Assembly (NCBI GenBank): GCA_937877675.1
Contig: CALEIS010000139.1
Coordinates: forward strand, 1-23,668
DNA: 23,668 nucleotides
Source: an uncultured Clostridia bacterium
Lineage (GTDB): Bacteria > Bacillota > Clostridia > Oscillospirales > Acutalibacteraceae
Reading direction: 5' to 3'
Shown: in pieces, positions 16,394 through 23,651 of the stretch
How positions within the stretch are numbered: the first letter of the stretch is position 1
Layout of the letters: every line of letters starts with the position of its first letter
Made by a program: the position numbers and the translations under genes
Notes under the pieces: model-generated
What the model saw: the letters and a program-made list of their open reading frames with translations, nothing else
What the model was told of the DNA's origin: nothing
Databases searched by the model: none

Positions 16394-16564
16394 ATGGCAT
16401 ACAAAATTACTGAAGACTGCATTTCATGCGGCGCTTGCGCAGCAGATTGCCCAGTTGAAGCTATTTCTGAAGGCGACGGCATCTATGTAATCGACGCTGA
16501 TACATGCATCGATTGTGGTGCTTGTGCTGATAGCTGCCCTGTTTCAGCACCTCAGGCTGAATAA
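16394..16564 (+). CDS. 2[4Fe-4S] ferredoxin
   Basis: A 56-residue clostridial-type ferredoxin, the low-potential electron carrier for pyruvate oxidation, hydrogenase and related anaerobic reactions. Two complete cluster motifs are present: Cys9-Cys12-Cys15-Cys19-Pro and Cys38-Cys41-Cys44-Cys48-Pro, with pseudo-twofold halves. The length is exactly that of classical Clostridium ferredoxins. GGGAGG precedes the ATG by about nine bases. Its codons favour C-ending forms (TGC, GGC, GAC, ATC) more than the neighbouring genes, a pattern expected of a very highly expressed protein rather than of transfer. It has its own promoter and a strong GC-rich terminator, so it probably gives a short abundant transcript. 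Confidence 0.95.
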   Translation: MAYKITEDCISCGACAADCPVEAISEGDGIYVIDADTCIDCGACADSCPVSAPQAE

Positions 16565-16582
16565 TTAAAGTAAAAAAAGAAC

Positions 16583-16611
16583 CGCCGAGGAAATCCTCGG
16601 CGATTTTTTTT
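16583..16611 (+). terminator. Strong terminator of the ferredoxin transcript
   Basis: CGCCGAGG (16583-16590), an AAAT loop and CCTCGGCG (16595-16602) form a GC-rich eight-pair hairpin, followed by A and a run of T. It sits 18 bases after the ferredoxin stop. Confidence 0.93.
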
Positions 16612-16616
16612 ATGCA

Positions 16617-16648
16617 AAAAAACGGAGCAATTTGCTCCGTTTTCTTTT
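16617..16648. terminator. Terminator of the leftward beta-galactosidase operon (bidirectional)
   Basis: AAAAACGGAGC, an AATTT loop and GCTCCGTTTTC make a hairpin with A/T flanks on both sides. It can end transcription coming leftward from the GH35 gene and also acts as a second stop behind the ferredoxin terminator. Confidence 0.85.
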
Positions 16649-18456
16649 TATCCTAAATCGTGTTTATCTGTAATTGTAATTTCAGGATTTTTCATACCCA
16701 TTGTTTCAAGAACAACGATTTCGTTTTCTTCTTTAAGAAGACATCCCGGGATATAGAGTGTTTTTTGTGGGCCAACTTTCCAATATCTGCCAAGGTTAAA
16801 GCCGTTAACCCATACATAGCCCTTGTCAAAGTTATCAAGACGAACAAAGCAGTCAGCTTGTGAGTTTGCCTTGAATGTACCCTTGTAGAACATAGCACCC
16901 TTGTCTTTGTTAAAGTTTTCAGCAGGTTTGTATGTAAGCTTTTCAAGGTTATCAAGTGGCAATGTCCAAACATCATAACCCATCTGACGCTGATTTGCTA
17001 TGTAGATGTCGGAGAAGCCTTTACGGTCAATCATATTTTCACCGTAGTTAACACGACCCATTGTATCAATAAGAAGACCGATTTTCTTTTCACCGTCAAC
17101 AGCACCAGCCATAACAACTTCTGTATCCTGAGCACTTTTGGTGAATTTTTTTACGATTGAACCAATTGAGAATTTACCTGGTTTTGTATAAACGGTTCTG
17201 TCAATGAACTTTTTGTATTTATCATCAATGTAAACAAAACCAAAGTCGTGAACATTTCTAATCATCAATGGAATTGGGTCATAATGTCCACGGATTACTG
17301 TTTCGTAGTAAATCATACCGAAATTCTGACCGAAGAATTCCATACTTTCAGGAACAGGAACACGGTGCTTTTCACCGATAACATCAAGATTTTCAAAAAG
17401 ACTTGCTGATTCAGTAAGTTTAACTGTACCGATTGACTGAAGTTGTGGTGATGGTGGCAATTCTTTCATTTCAAGTCCCTGATGCTTATGTAACAACTCA
17501 CGAATTGCGTGGTAAGCAGGAGTGTAATCACCATATTCGTTAAGCAAAGCACAGTAGTCATAACTTGTGATTGTTGGCTCATAAGCACTACCAGGATTAT
17601 GGTTAGCACCTGCGTTGAAACCAAAGTTTGTACCACCATGGAACATATAGAAATTGAAACTTGCACCACAGTCTAAGAACTCCTGAACCTCTTTAACAAC
17701 GGATTCTGGTTTTCTTGTGTGGTGACTATCTCTCCAATGGTCAAACCAACCACACCAGAATTCACCACACATATTAGGACCGTCGTTAGGGAAATCCTTG
17801 AATACATTGAATGCTGTTTTTGCTCGAGAACCAAAGTTAAGAACCTTATAAATATGTGGTAATGAACCACCAGAAAGCATATTTTTCCAGCTACCGTCGG
17901 ATGTGAAAAGAGGAACATCAATTCCACAATCTTTTGTGAGCTTTTCAACAAAACGAAGATAATCTTTATCGTTACCATATGAGCCGTATTCGTTTTCAAC
18001 CTGCATCATAATAATATTGCCACCATTTGTTTCTAAAAGTGGCTTTAATCTGCCGAGCAATTCTTTGTAATAACGCTCAATACAAACAAGGAAATCAGGA
18101 TACATGCAACGAATTTGCATATTCTTGTCTTTAAGTAACCAAGCAGGAAGACCACCGAAGTCCCATTCAGCACAGATGTATGGGCCTGGTCTTACGATAC
18201 AGTAAAGACCAACCTTTTGAGCAGTTTTAACGAATCTTTCAATATCGAGAATACCGTCAAAATGGAATTCACCTGGTTTTGGCTCGTGAAGATTCCAACA
18301 AGTGTATGTTTCAACTGTATTGAATCCTGCGAGTTTTAATTTTGTAAGTCTGTCTTCCCAATATTCAGGCACAGTACGGAAATAGTGCATAGCACCTGAA
18401 TAAATCTTGATGGGTTTTCCATCCATATAAAATTCTTTGTTTTTAATTTCAAACAT
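16648..18456 (-). CDS. Beta-galactosidase, glycoside hydrolase family 35
   Basis: A 602-residue GH35 enzyme that releases terminal beta-linked galactose. The N-terminal barrel starts GKPIKIYSGAMHYFRTVPEYWEDRL and includes TVETYTCWNLHEP and RPGPYICAEWDFGGLPAWLL. The acid/base is Glu156 in QVENEYGSYG, and the nucleophile is Glu232 in GEFWCGWFDHWR. HGGTNFGFNAGAN lies near 275-285. Two beta-domains follow, ending with the carbohydrate-binding-like GYVWVNGFNLGRYWKVGPQKTLYIP. No signal peptide is visible, so hydrolysis should be intracellular, on imported galactosides. An AAGGAGA site precedes the ATG on the minus strand. It is the last gene of the leftward operon, 26 bases after a small unknown gene, and has no local transporter. 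The length matches the short bacterial GH35 group rather than the very long eukaryotic forms. Confidence 0.94.
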   Translation of the reverse strand: MFEIKNKEFYMDGKPIKIYSGAMHYFRTVPEYWEDRLTKLKLAGFNTVETYTCWNLHEPKPGEFHFDGILDIERFVKTAQKVGLYCIVRPGPYICAEWDFGGLPAWLLKDKNMQIRCMYPDFLVCIERYYKELLGRLKPLLETNGGNIIMMQVENEYGSYGNDKDYLRFVEKLTKDCGIDVPLFTSDGSWKNMLSGGSLPHIYKVLNFGSRAKTAFNVFKDFPNDGPNMCGEFWCGWFDHWRDSHHTRKPESVVKEVQEFLDCGASFNFYMFHGGTNFGFNAGANHNPGSAYEPTITSYDYCALLNEYGDYTPAYHAIRELLHKHQGLEMKELPPSPQLQSIGTVKLTESASLFENLDVIGEKHRVPVPESMEFFGQNFGMIYYETVIRGHYDPIPLMIRNVHDFGFVYIDDKYKKFIDRTVYTKPGKFSIGSIVKKFTKSAQDTEVVMAGAVDGEKKIGLLIDTMGRVNYGENMIDRKGFSDIYIANQRQMGYDVWTLPLDNLEKLTYKPAENFNKDKGAMFYKGTFKANSQADCFVRLDNFDKGYVWVNGFNLGRYWKVGPQKTLYIPGCLLKEENEIVVLETMGMKNPEITITDKHDLG

Positions 18457-18482
18457 ATATTTTTCTCCTTCTGGGGAAATAT

Positions 18483-18881
18483 TTAATAAATTCCTAATGT
18501 GTTTGCATACTCCTGAATTATATCAACAATCAACTTTTCATTTTCATCGAAAATTGCATCACATTCTTCAATCTTCTTTTCAGTTTCTTCGTTTTCTTCA
18601 TTAACAAGAATAACATAGTGTGAATATGCAGTTTTTAAGTTTTCACGAAGAATTTCTGGTAATTCGTTTCCGATTTTTTCAACTGCTTTATCAACCTCAC
18701 CGAAATAAGCAATATTTATGAAGAATCTTGTGTGACCTTCCTTTTTAATTTCCTTATAGTAGGTCATAAGGGTATTATATGGCTCTGGTACTTCTTCAAG
18801 CTGCCATTGTTCCCAAAGATATTTCCAATTTTTTTGTTCGTTTGTAACGGGTTCTTTTTTCTTAAAACTAAATAATCCCAT
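18483..18881 (-). CDS. Small soluble protein of unknown function
   Basis: I do not recognise this 132-residue protein. It has a basic N-terminal patch (FSFKKKEP) without a membrane segment, aromatic-rich residues about 19-42 (NWKYLWEQWQLEE and TLMTYYKEIKK), then mostly acidic, heptad-like helical sequence (EENEETEKKIEECDAIFDENEKL, about 95-118). An all-helical cytosolic fold is likely. The AGGAAA ribosome binding site lies within the last codons of the rlmD-like gene, and the ATG follows its stop by three bases, so translation is coupled. Its place between an rRNA methylase and a beta-galactosidase gives no clear functional hint. Confidence 0.75.
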   Translation of the reverse strand: MGLFSFKKKEPVTNEQKNWKYLWEQWQLEEVPEPYNTLMTYYKEIKKEGHTRFFINIAYFGEVDKAVEKIGNELPEILRENLKTAYSHYVILVNEENEETEKKIEECDAIFDENEKLIVDIIQEYANTLGIY

Positions 18882-18884
18882 AAT

Positions 18885-20036
18885 CTATTTCCTTTCAATT
18901 AAACATACACATTCAATATGGTCAGTGTGTGGGAACATATCCACAGGCTGAATTTTTCTGATTTTGTATCCGTTTTTACTTAAATACATCAAATCCCTTG
19001 CCAATGTTTCAGGGTTACAACTTACATAAACCACTTTTTCAGGGTTAAGTTTAACAAGAGAAGATAAAAACGGAATATCACTACCAGCCCTTGCAGGGTC
19101 CATGATTACTGCATCAACATGTTCGTTGTTGTTTGCTAAATCAACCATAAATTTTCCTGCATCAGCAGAGAAAAACTTAATATTTTCAATGCCGTTGAGT
19201 TTTGCATTTTCCTTTGCATCTTTTACAGCATCTTTGTTGATTTCAACACCTAAAACACTTTTTACACTCTTACTTGCAATAAGTCCGATTGTACCAGTGC
19301 CACAATAAGCGTCAATAATTCGTTCGGTGCCTTTAAAATCAGCATATTCAAGTGCTTTGTTGTATAAAACCTCGGTTTGAATTGGGTTTATCTGATAAAA
19401 TGCCTTTGGTGAAATACGAAATTTAAGTCCACAGAGTTCTTCTGTAATCTTTCCGTCACCGTAAAGGACTTCACTTTTGTCACCCAACACCATACTTGTG
19501 AATTTGTTATTCACATTCTGCACAATAGTTGTGATTTCAGGATGACGACCAACAAGTGCATTGATAAATGAACGCTTTGATGGAAACTGTGGTGTAGCAG
19601 TTACAAGCACCACCATAACCTCACCACTTTTAAAAGCAGTTTTTACAAGCACATGGCGTAAAAAACCTTGACGAGTGTTTTCGTCATAAGGTTTCATCTT
19701 AAAACTTTTAAGAAGTTTTTTAACAGTATTTGCAATTTCATCTGCCTTAGGGTCTGTCAGCATACATTTTTCAATATCCACTATTCTGTGGGTTGATGAC
19801 TGATAAACACCTGCGATAGTTTTTCCATTTCTATCACGACCAAAGGCATATTGTGCCTTGTTGCGATAGTTATAGGGATTTTCCATTCCAATAATTTCTT
19901 CTATATGACAAAACTTACCCAAAAGACGAATAGCCTTTACTTGCTTGTGTTTTAATTGTTCTTCATAGGAAAGATTTAACAACTGACATCCACCACATTT
20001 TTTTGCGTGGGGACAAATTTGCTTTGATACACTCAT
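18885..20036 (-). CDS. rlmD: 23S rRNA (uracil-C5)-methyltransferase, RlmD/RumA family, without TRAM domain
   Basis: SAM-dependent enzyme that makes 5-methyluridine in RNA, most likely in 23S rRNA (or tRNA, as some family members do). The N-terminal iron-sulfur motif is CPHAKKCGGC (Cys8, Cys14, Cys17), with a fourth Cys in VDIEKCMLTD near residue 92. The methyltransferase half shows FYQINPIQTE, DAYCGTGTIGLIAS, GVEINKDAV, VIMDPARAGSD and the nucleophile cysteine in VYVSCNPETLARDL, then PVDMFPHTDHIECV. At 383 residues it begins directly at the cluster motif and lacks the about 60-residue N-terminal TRAM RNA-binding domain of typical 440-460-residue members. No upstream in-frame TRAM sequence exists, since the previous gene ends two bases before. 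The exact target base, U747, U1939 or other, is not determinable here. Confidence 0.92.
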   Translation of the reverse strand: MSVSKQICPHAKKCGGCQLLNLSYEEQLKHKQVKAIRLLGKFCHIEEIIGMENPYNYRNKAQYAFGRDRNGKTIAGVYQSSTHRIVDIEKCMLTDPKADEIANTVKKLLKSFKMKPYDENTRQGFLRHVLVKTAFKSGEVMVVLVTATPQFPSKRSFINALVGRHPEITTIVQNVNNKFTSMVLGDKSEVLYGDGKITEELCGLKFRISPKAFYQINPIQTEVLYNKALEYADFKGTERIIDAYCGTGTIGLIASKSVKSVLGVEINKDAVKDAKENAKLNGIENIKFFSADAGKFMVDLANNNEHVDAVIMDPARAGSDIPFLSSLVKLNPEKVVYVSCNPETLARDLMYLSKNGYKIRKIQPVDMFPHTDHIECVCLIERK

Positions 20037-20038
20037 AA

Positions 20039-20353
20039 TTAACCTATTTTTCTACCATTTTTAATTTCAATTTTACCAAGAAAAGGAATTTGAAAATAAC
20101 CTGTAAATGTGTCGCCATTGATTTCAACGCACACATCAACTATCATCTTTCCCATGATGTCAACTTCAGCCTTGCCTGAAAGTTTATTACCATTTTCCTT
20201 GATGTCAAAAACCCTGAAATTAGGAAGTTTTTTAAGGGATGGAACTGTAACAAAAAAATCATATTCACCATTGTTATCACGGATTTCAACAGTTGCACTT
20301 CCATTGAGTAAACCAGTGTCAATTTCACCTGTCCAGATACCAAGACCAATCAT
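20039..20353 (-). CDS. Small beta-rich protein of unknown function
   Basis: I chose the ATG at 20353 (104 residues), because AGGAG lies ten bases upstream on the minus strand. An earlier in-frame ATG at 20404 has no ribosome binding site and overlaps the -35 box of the predicted promoter. The sequence alternates strand-like segments: GIWTGEIDTG, SATVEIRDNNGEYDFFVTVP, NKLSGKAEVDIMGKMIVDVCVEINGDTFTGYFQIPFLGKIEI. This resembles small calycin/lipocalin-like barrels with repeated G-D-x-F/L-x-G turns. That likeness is my reading of the pattern, not an established homology. It has no signal peptide, metal motif or membrane segment, and heads the operon two bases before the methyltransferase. Confidence 0.7.
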   Translation of the reverse strand: MIGLGIWTGEIDTGLLNGSATVEIRDNNGEYDFFVTVPSLKKLPNFRVFDIKENGNKLSGKAEVDIMGKMIVDVCVEINGDTFTGYFQIPFLGKIEIKNGRKIG

Positions 20354-20376
20354 TTCAGAAACACTCCTTAAAAAAC

Positions 20377-20404
20377 ATAATACTGTACTAATTTTACCAT
20401 TCAA
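20377..20404 (-). promoter_or_regulatory. Sigma-A-type promoter for the leftward operon
   Basis: On the minus strand TTGAAT (complement of 20399-20404), a 16-base spacer and TATTAT (complement of 20377-20382) predict a start near 20370. This favours the translation start at 20353 over 20404. Confidence 0.6.
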
Positions 20405-20464
20405 TACAGATATTGTAAAGTATAAATATTATTAATAATTAAAAAGGATTTTCGACACTATCCA

Positions 20465-20493
20465 TTGACAATGATGAAGAATAAGAGTAAAAT
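20465..20493 (+). promoter_or_regulatory. Sigma-A-type promoter for the dehydratase-ilvE unit
   Basis: TTGACA (20465-20470), a 17-base spacer and TAAAAT (20488-20493) are close to consensus. Transcription should begin near 20500, leaving a leader of about 30 bases. It is divergent from the promoter at 20377-20404, with about 60 bases between the two -35 boxes. Confidence 0.72.
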
Positions 20494-20531
20494 AATATGT
20501 TGAAAAATAGCAACAAGATGAGGTGTTTTGT

Positions 20532-22412
20532 TTGAAAAAATTATATGAAATTATAAAACCACATCAGATTCTTTTATTTATATTGGATATCATTGTGGTT
20601 AATGGTTCATATTATCTTTCTTATTTTTTACATTTGAATTTTAATTTTAATTGGCAGGTATTTGTTTTCCTCTCAAGAAGAATAGTCTTTGTAACAATAA
20701 TTTATATTGCATTGTTCTTGATTCGTAAGCTTTATAGCAATATGTGGAAATACATGGGATTCTACGAGTTGGTCAATGCGGTTATCAGTGCCTTTATAGG
20801 TACGGTTTTGTGCTTTGTATCTGACTATATCGGAATGAAAGTTTGTCAGGCAATAGGTACTAATTTGTATTTCAATTGTATGTCTGCGATTGTTTACATT
20901 GATGCCTTTATGTTTATCTGTTTCTTTGCAGTAGGTGCAAGAACTATGTACCGTGCATATAACGCATTGAAAACAAACAGAAAGCGCAAGAGAAAAGATG
21001 CAAATAAACGCATTATGATTATCGGTGCAGGAAACATGGGTAACTCAGTTCTTTTTGAAATGAGTCTTGATGGTTACAAAGCAGGTACTCCTGTTGTTAT
21101 CGTTGACGACGATATTGCAAAGAAAAATATGAGAGTGCGTGGCGTACCTGTTGCAGGTAAAATCGCAGATATTCCTGCTCTTGTTGGAAAATATGATGTA
21201 AATGAAATTATTTATTGTATTCCTACTGCATCACCTGAAAGAAGAAAAGAAATTTTTGAGATTGCTATGTCAACTGGTTGTACTCTCAAGAGAGCACCCA
21301 ATATTGAAGAACTTGATGCAGAAGGTAAGCATGTTGTGGACAAAATCAAGAAGGTTGATGTGCTTGACCTCCTTTCACGACCAGAGGTTAAACTTGACCC
21401 GGATGTTTGTAAGTATGTAACAGGTGAAACTGTTCTTGTAACAGGTGGTGGTGGTTCAATCGGTAGTGAACTTTGCCGTCAGATTGCTCGTTATAATCCT
21501 GAAAAGATTGTTATTTTTGATATTTATGAAAATAACGCATTCACACTTAAAAACTCACTTGATAGACAGTATCACGGTGCTCCTCAGGTTGAAATCCGTA
21601 TCGGTTCTGTTCGTGAACTTAGAAGACTTAAAGAAATCTTTGAAGAATTCCAACCATCATCAGTATTCCATGCTGCTGCTCATAAGCACGTACCATTGAT
21701 GGAAGATAGCCCTTATGAAGCAGTTAAGAATAATATTTTAGGTACATACAACACAGCATTATGTGCAAATGAATATGGCGTTAAGAACTTTGTTCTTCTT
21801 TCAACTGACAAGGCTGTTAACCCAACAAATGTTATGGGTGCAACAAAGCGTGTTTGTGAAATCGTTGTTCAACATTTCAGCAAGATTTCAAAGGGTACAA
21901 AGTTTGCGGCAGTTCGTTTCGGTAATGTTCTCGGTTCAAACGGTAGTGTTATTCCAATTTTCAAAGAACAACTTGAACAGGGTGGACCTATCACAGTTAC
22001 TCACCCTGATATCACAAGATACTTTATGACAATTCCTGAAGCAAGCCAGCTTGTTGTACAAGCAGGTGGTCTTGCAAAGGGTGGCGAAATTTTTGTTCTT
22101 GATATGGGTGAGCCTGTTAAGATTGTTACACTTGCAGAAAATCTTATTAAACTTTCAGGTTTTGAACCATATAAGGATATTGAAATTCAGTTCACAGGTC
22201 TTCGTCCTGGTGAAAAGCTTTATGAAGAGCTTTCACTTGAAGAAGAGCTTGATGAAAGAAAGAAAACAGGTAACGATAAGATTTTCGTTACAAAGCCTCT
22301 TGAAATTGATGACGAACAACTTGAAAAGGACATTAAAGCTATTTCAGACTTGCAGCCTGAAGAAGTTCGTACATACTTAAAACGCCTCGTACCAAATTAT
22401 CGTGGCAAATAA
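20532..22412 (+). CDS. Membrane-bound UDP-sugar 4,6-dehydratase (PglF/WbpM/CapD-like)
   Basis: Polysaccharide biosynthesis enzyme that removes water from UDP-GlcNAc or a related nucleotide sugar, giving the 4-keto-6-deoxy precursor for bacillosamine, QuiNAc or FucNAc type residues of surface glycans. Four transmembrane helices fill residues 1-140. A first Rossmann domain has IIGAGNMG (163-170). The catalytic SDR domain has TGGGGSIGSE (304-313), HAAAHKHVP, and STDKAVNPTNVMGATKR (424-440). In that last motif Met435 replaces the tyrosine of ordinary SDRs, as is normal for this family, and Lys439 is kept. LRPGEKLYEELSLEEE closes it. TTG 20532 is my start, since GAGGTG (20520-20525) is six bases upstream. 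GTG 20523 forms part of that site. No glycosyltransferases are adjacent, so it may serve a distant glycan locus. Confidence 0.92.
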   Translation: MKKLYEIIKPHQILLFILDIIVVNGSYYLSYFLHLNFNFNWQVFVFLSRRIVFVTIIYIALFLIRKLYSNMWKYMGFYELVNAVISAFIGTVLCFVSDYIGMKVCQAIGTNLYFNCMSAIVYIDAFMFICFFAVGARTMYRAYNALKTNRKRKRKDANKRIMIIGAGNMGNSVLFEMSLDGYKAGTPVVIVDDDIAKKNMRVRGVPVAGKIADIPALVGKYDVNEIIYCIPTASPERRKEIFEIAMSTGCTLKRAPNIEELDAEGKHVVDKIKKVDVLDLLSRPEVKLDPDVCKYVTGETVLVTGGGGSIGSELCRQIARYNPEKIVIFDIYENNAFTLKNSLDRQYHGAPQVEIRIGSVRELRRLKEIFEEFQPSSVFHAAAHKHVPLMEDSPYEAVKNNILGTYNTALCANEYGVKNFVLLSTDKAVNPTNVMGATKRVCEIVVQHFSKISKGTKFAAVRFGNVLGSNGSVIPIFKEQLEQGGPITVTHPDITRYFMTIPEASQLVVQAGGLAKGGEIFVLDMGEPVKIVTLAENLIKLSGFEPYKDIEIQFTGLRPGEKLYEELSLEEELDERKKTGNDKIFVTKPLEIDDEQLEKDIKAISDLQPEEVRTYLKRLVPNYRGK

Positions 22413-22457
22413 AATCTAGCAAATTATTACTTATTCATACATTGGAGATGTTCACAA

Positions 22458-23522
22458 ATGGAAATCAGAATTGAAAAAACAACAACACCAAAAGCAAAAC
22501 CAGACTGGAAAAACTTGGGCTTTGGTCATGTTTTCACAGACCATATGTTTATTATGGACTATGACGAGGGTATGGGTTGGCACGATGCAAGAGTTGTACC
22601 ATATCAGCCAGTAGTTCTTGACCCATCAGCACTTGTTTTCCACTATGCTCAGGAATGTTTTGAAGGTCTTAAAGCATACCGTATGGCAGATGGTAATGTT
22701 CAGCTTTTCCGTCCAGAAAAGAATGCTGAAAGAATGCAGTCAACACACAGAAGACTTTGCATCCCAGAAATTCCTGTTGCTGATTTCGTAGATGGTGTTA
22801 AAGCACTTGTTTCAGTTGATAAGGATTGGGTTCCATCAGAGCCTGATACAAGCCTTTATATCAGACCTTTCACAATTGCAACTGAGCCTGTTCTTGGTGT
22901 TAAAGCATCAGCAAAATATCAGTTTATCGTTATCTGCTCACCATCAGGTGCTTACTATGCAGAAGGTCTTAACCCTGTTAAGATTTATGTTGAAGAAGAA
23001 TTTGTTCGTGCTTGCCCAGGTGGTACAGGTGCTATCAAATGTGGTGGTAACTATGCAGCATCAATGGCAGCAGGTGATAAGGCACACAAACTTGGTTACT
23101 CTCAGGTTCTTTGGCTTGACGGTGTTGAAAGAAAGTATGTTGAAGAAGTTGGCGCTATGAACATTATGTTCAAACTCAACGGTGAAATTTACACAGCAGC
23201 AACATCAGGCACAGTTCTTCCTGGTATTACAAGAATGAGTTGTATTGAACTTCTCAAAAATTGGGGTTACAAAGTAAACGAAGGCAAACTTGCTATTGAT
23301 ACAGTTATGGAAGCTGGTAAGAATGGAACTCTTGAAGAAGTATTCGGTACAGGTACTGCAGCAGTTATCTCACCAGTTGGTTCACTTCGTTATAAAGAAG
23401 ATGTTGTTGAAATCAACAATTTTGAAATCGGTGAACTTACACAGAAACTTTATGATACTCTCACAGGTATCCAGTACGGTAAAATCGAAGACACATTCGG
23501 CTGGACAGTAAAAGTTGACTAA
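22458..23522 (+). CDS. ilvE: Branched-chain amino acid aminotransferase (class IV PLP enzyme)
   Basis: Transfers the amino group between glutamate and the 2-keto acids of leucine, isoleucine and valine, in the last step of their synthesis or the first of their breakdown. The 354-residue length and motifs match the eukaryote-like/type II branch: FHYAQECFEGLKAYR, YIRPFTIATEPVLGV, GAIKCGGNYAAS with the PLP lysine Lys194, QVLWLDGVERKYVEEVGAMNIMF, TSGTVLPGITRMS, and VFGTGTAAVISPVGSL. TTGGAGATG lies upstream of the ATG. It follows the dehydratase by 45 bases with no terminator between, so the two may share a transcript despite unrelated functions. No other branched-chain biosynthesis gene is present here. 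Confidence 0.95.
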   Translation: MEIRIEKTTTPKAKPDWKNLGFGHVFTDHMFIMDYDEGMGWHDARVVPYQPVVLDPSALVFHYAQECFEGLKAYRMADGNVQLFRPEKNAERMQSTHRRLCIPEIPVADFVDGVKALVSVDKDWVPSEPDTSLYIRPFTIATEPVLGVKASAKYQFIVICSPSGAYYAEGLNPVKIYVEEEFVRACPGGTGAIKCGGNYAASMAAGDKAHKLGYSQVLWLDGVERKYVEEVGAMNIMFKLNGEIYTAATSGTVLPGITRMSCIELLKNWGYKVNEGKLAIDTVMEAGKNGTLEEVFGTGTAAVISPVGSLRYKEDVVEINNFEIGELTQKLYDTLTGIQYGKIEDTFGWTVKVD

Positions 23523-23542
23523 TTTAGAATAATAAAAAAATT

Positions 23543-23571
23543 AAGGACAGGCTTTAAAACCTGTCCTTTTT
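23543..23571 (+). terminator. Rho-independent terminator after ilvE
   Basis: AAGGACAGG (23543-23551), an eight-base loop and CCTGTCCTT (23560-23568) form a nine-pair hairpin continuing into a T run. It ends the dehydratase-ilvE transcript. Confidence 0.92.
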
Positions 23572-23623
23572 GCTATGTGAATATTTATAATTATCTCAAC
23601 AAATTGGAGTTTGTCGAATTGAA

Positions 23624-23651
23624 TGCAAAATGCAAAGTGCAAAGCGCAAAA
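23624..23651. repeat. Four-copy heptamer tandem repeat, possible edge of an intergenic repeat element
   Basis: TGCAAAA, TGCAAAG, TGCAAAG and CGCAAAA follow each other without gaps, downstream of the ilvE terminator and outside any gene. The window ends 17 bases later in AAGGAACTGCGTTGC, so what follows is unseen. Similar TGCAAAA-rich runs occur next to intergenic repeat elements in gut Clostridia as far as I recall, so this may be one end of such an element. Confidence 0.55.

Noticed and set aside
16565..16647. Small RNA gene between ferredoxin and beta-galactosidase
   Set aside because: Both hairpins are followed by T runs and are placed as terminators for the converging genes. No promoter lies between them.
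20354..20404. Longer 121-residue form of the small beta-rich protein
   Set aside because: Its ATG overlaps the predicted -35 box and has no ribosome binding site. The inner ATG at 20353 has a good AGGAG site.
23624..23651. CRISPR array
   Set aside because: The units are seven bases long, adjacent and without spacers, so this is a simple tandem repeat.
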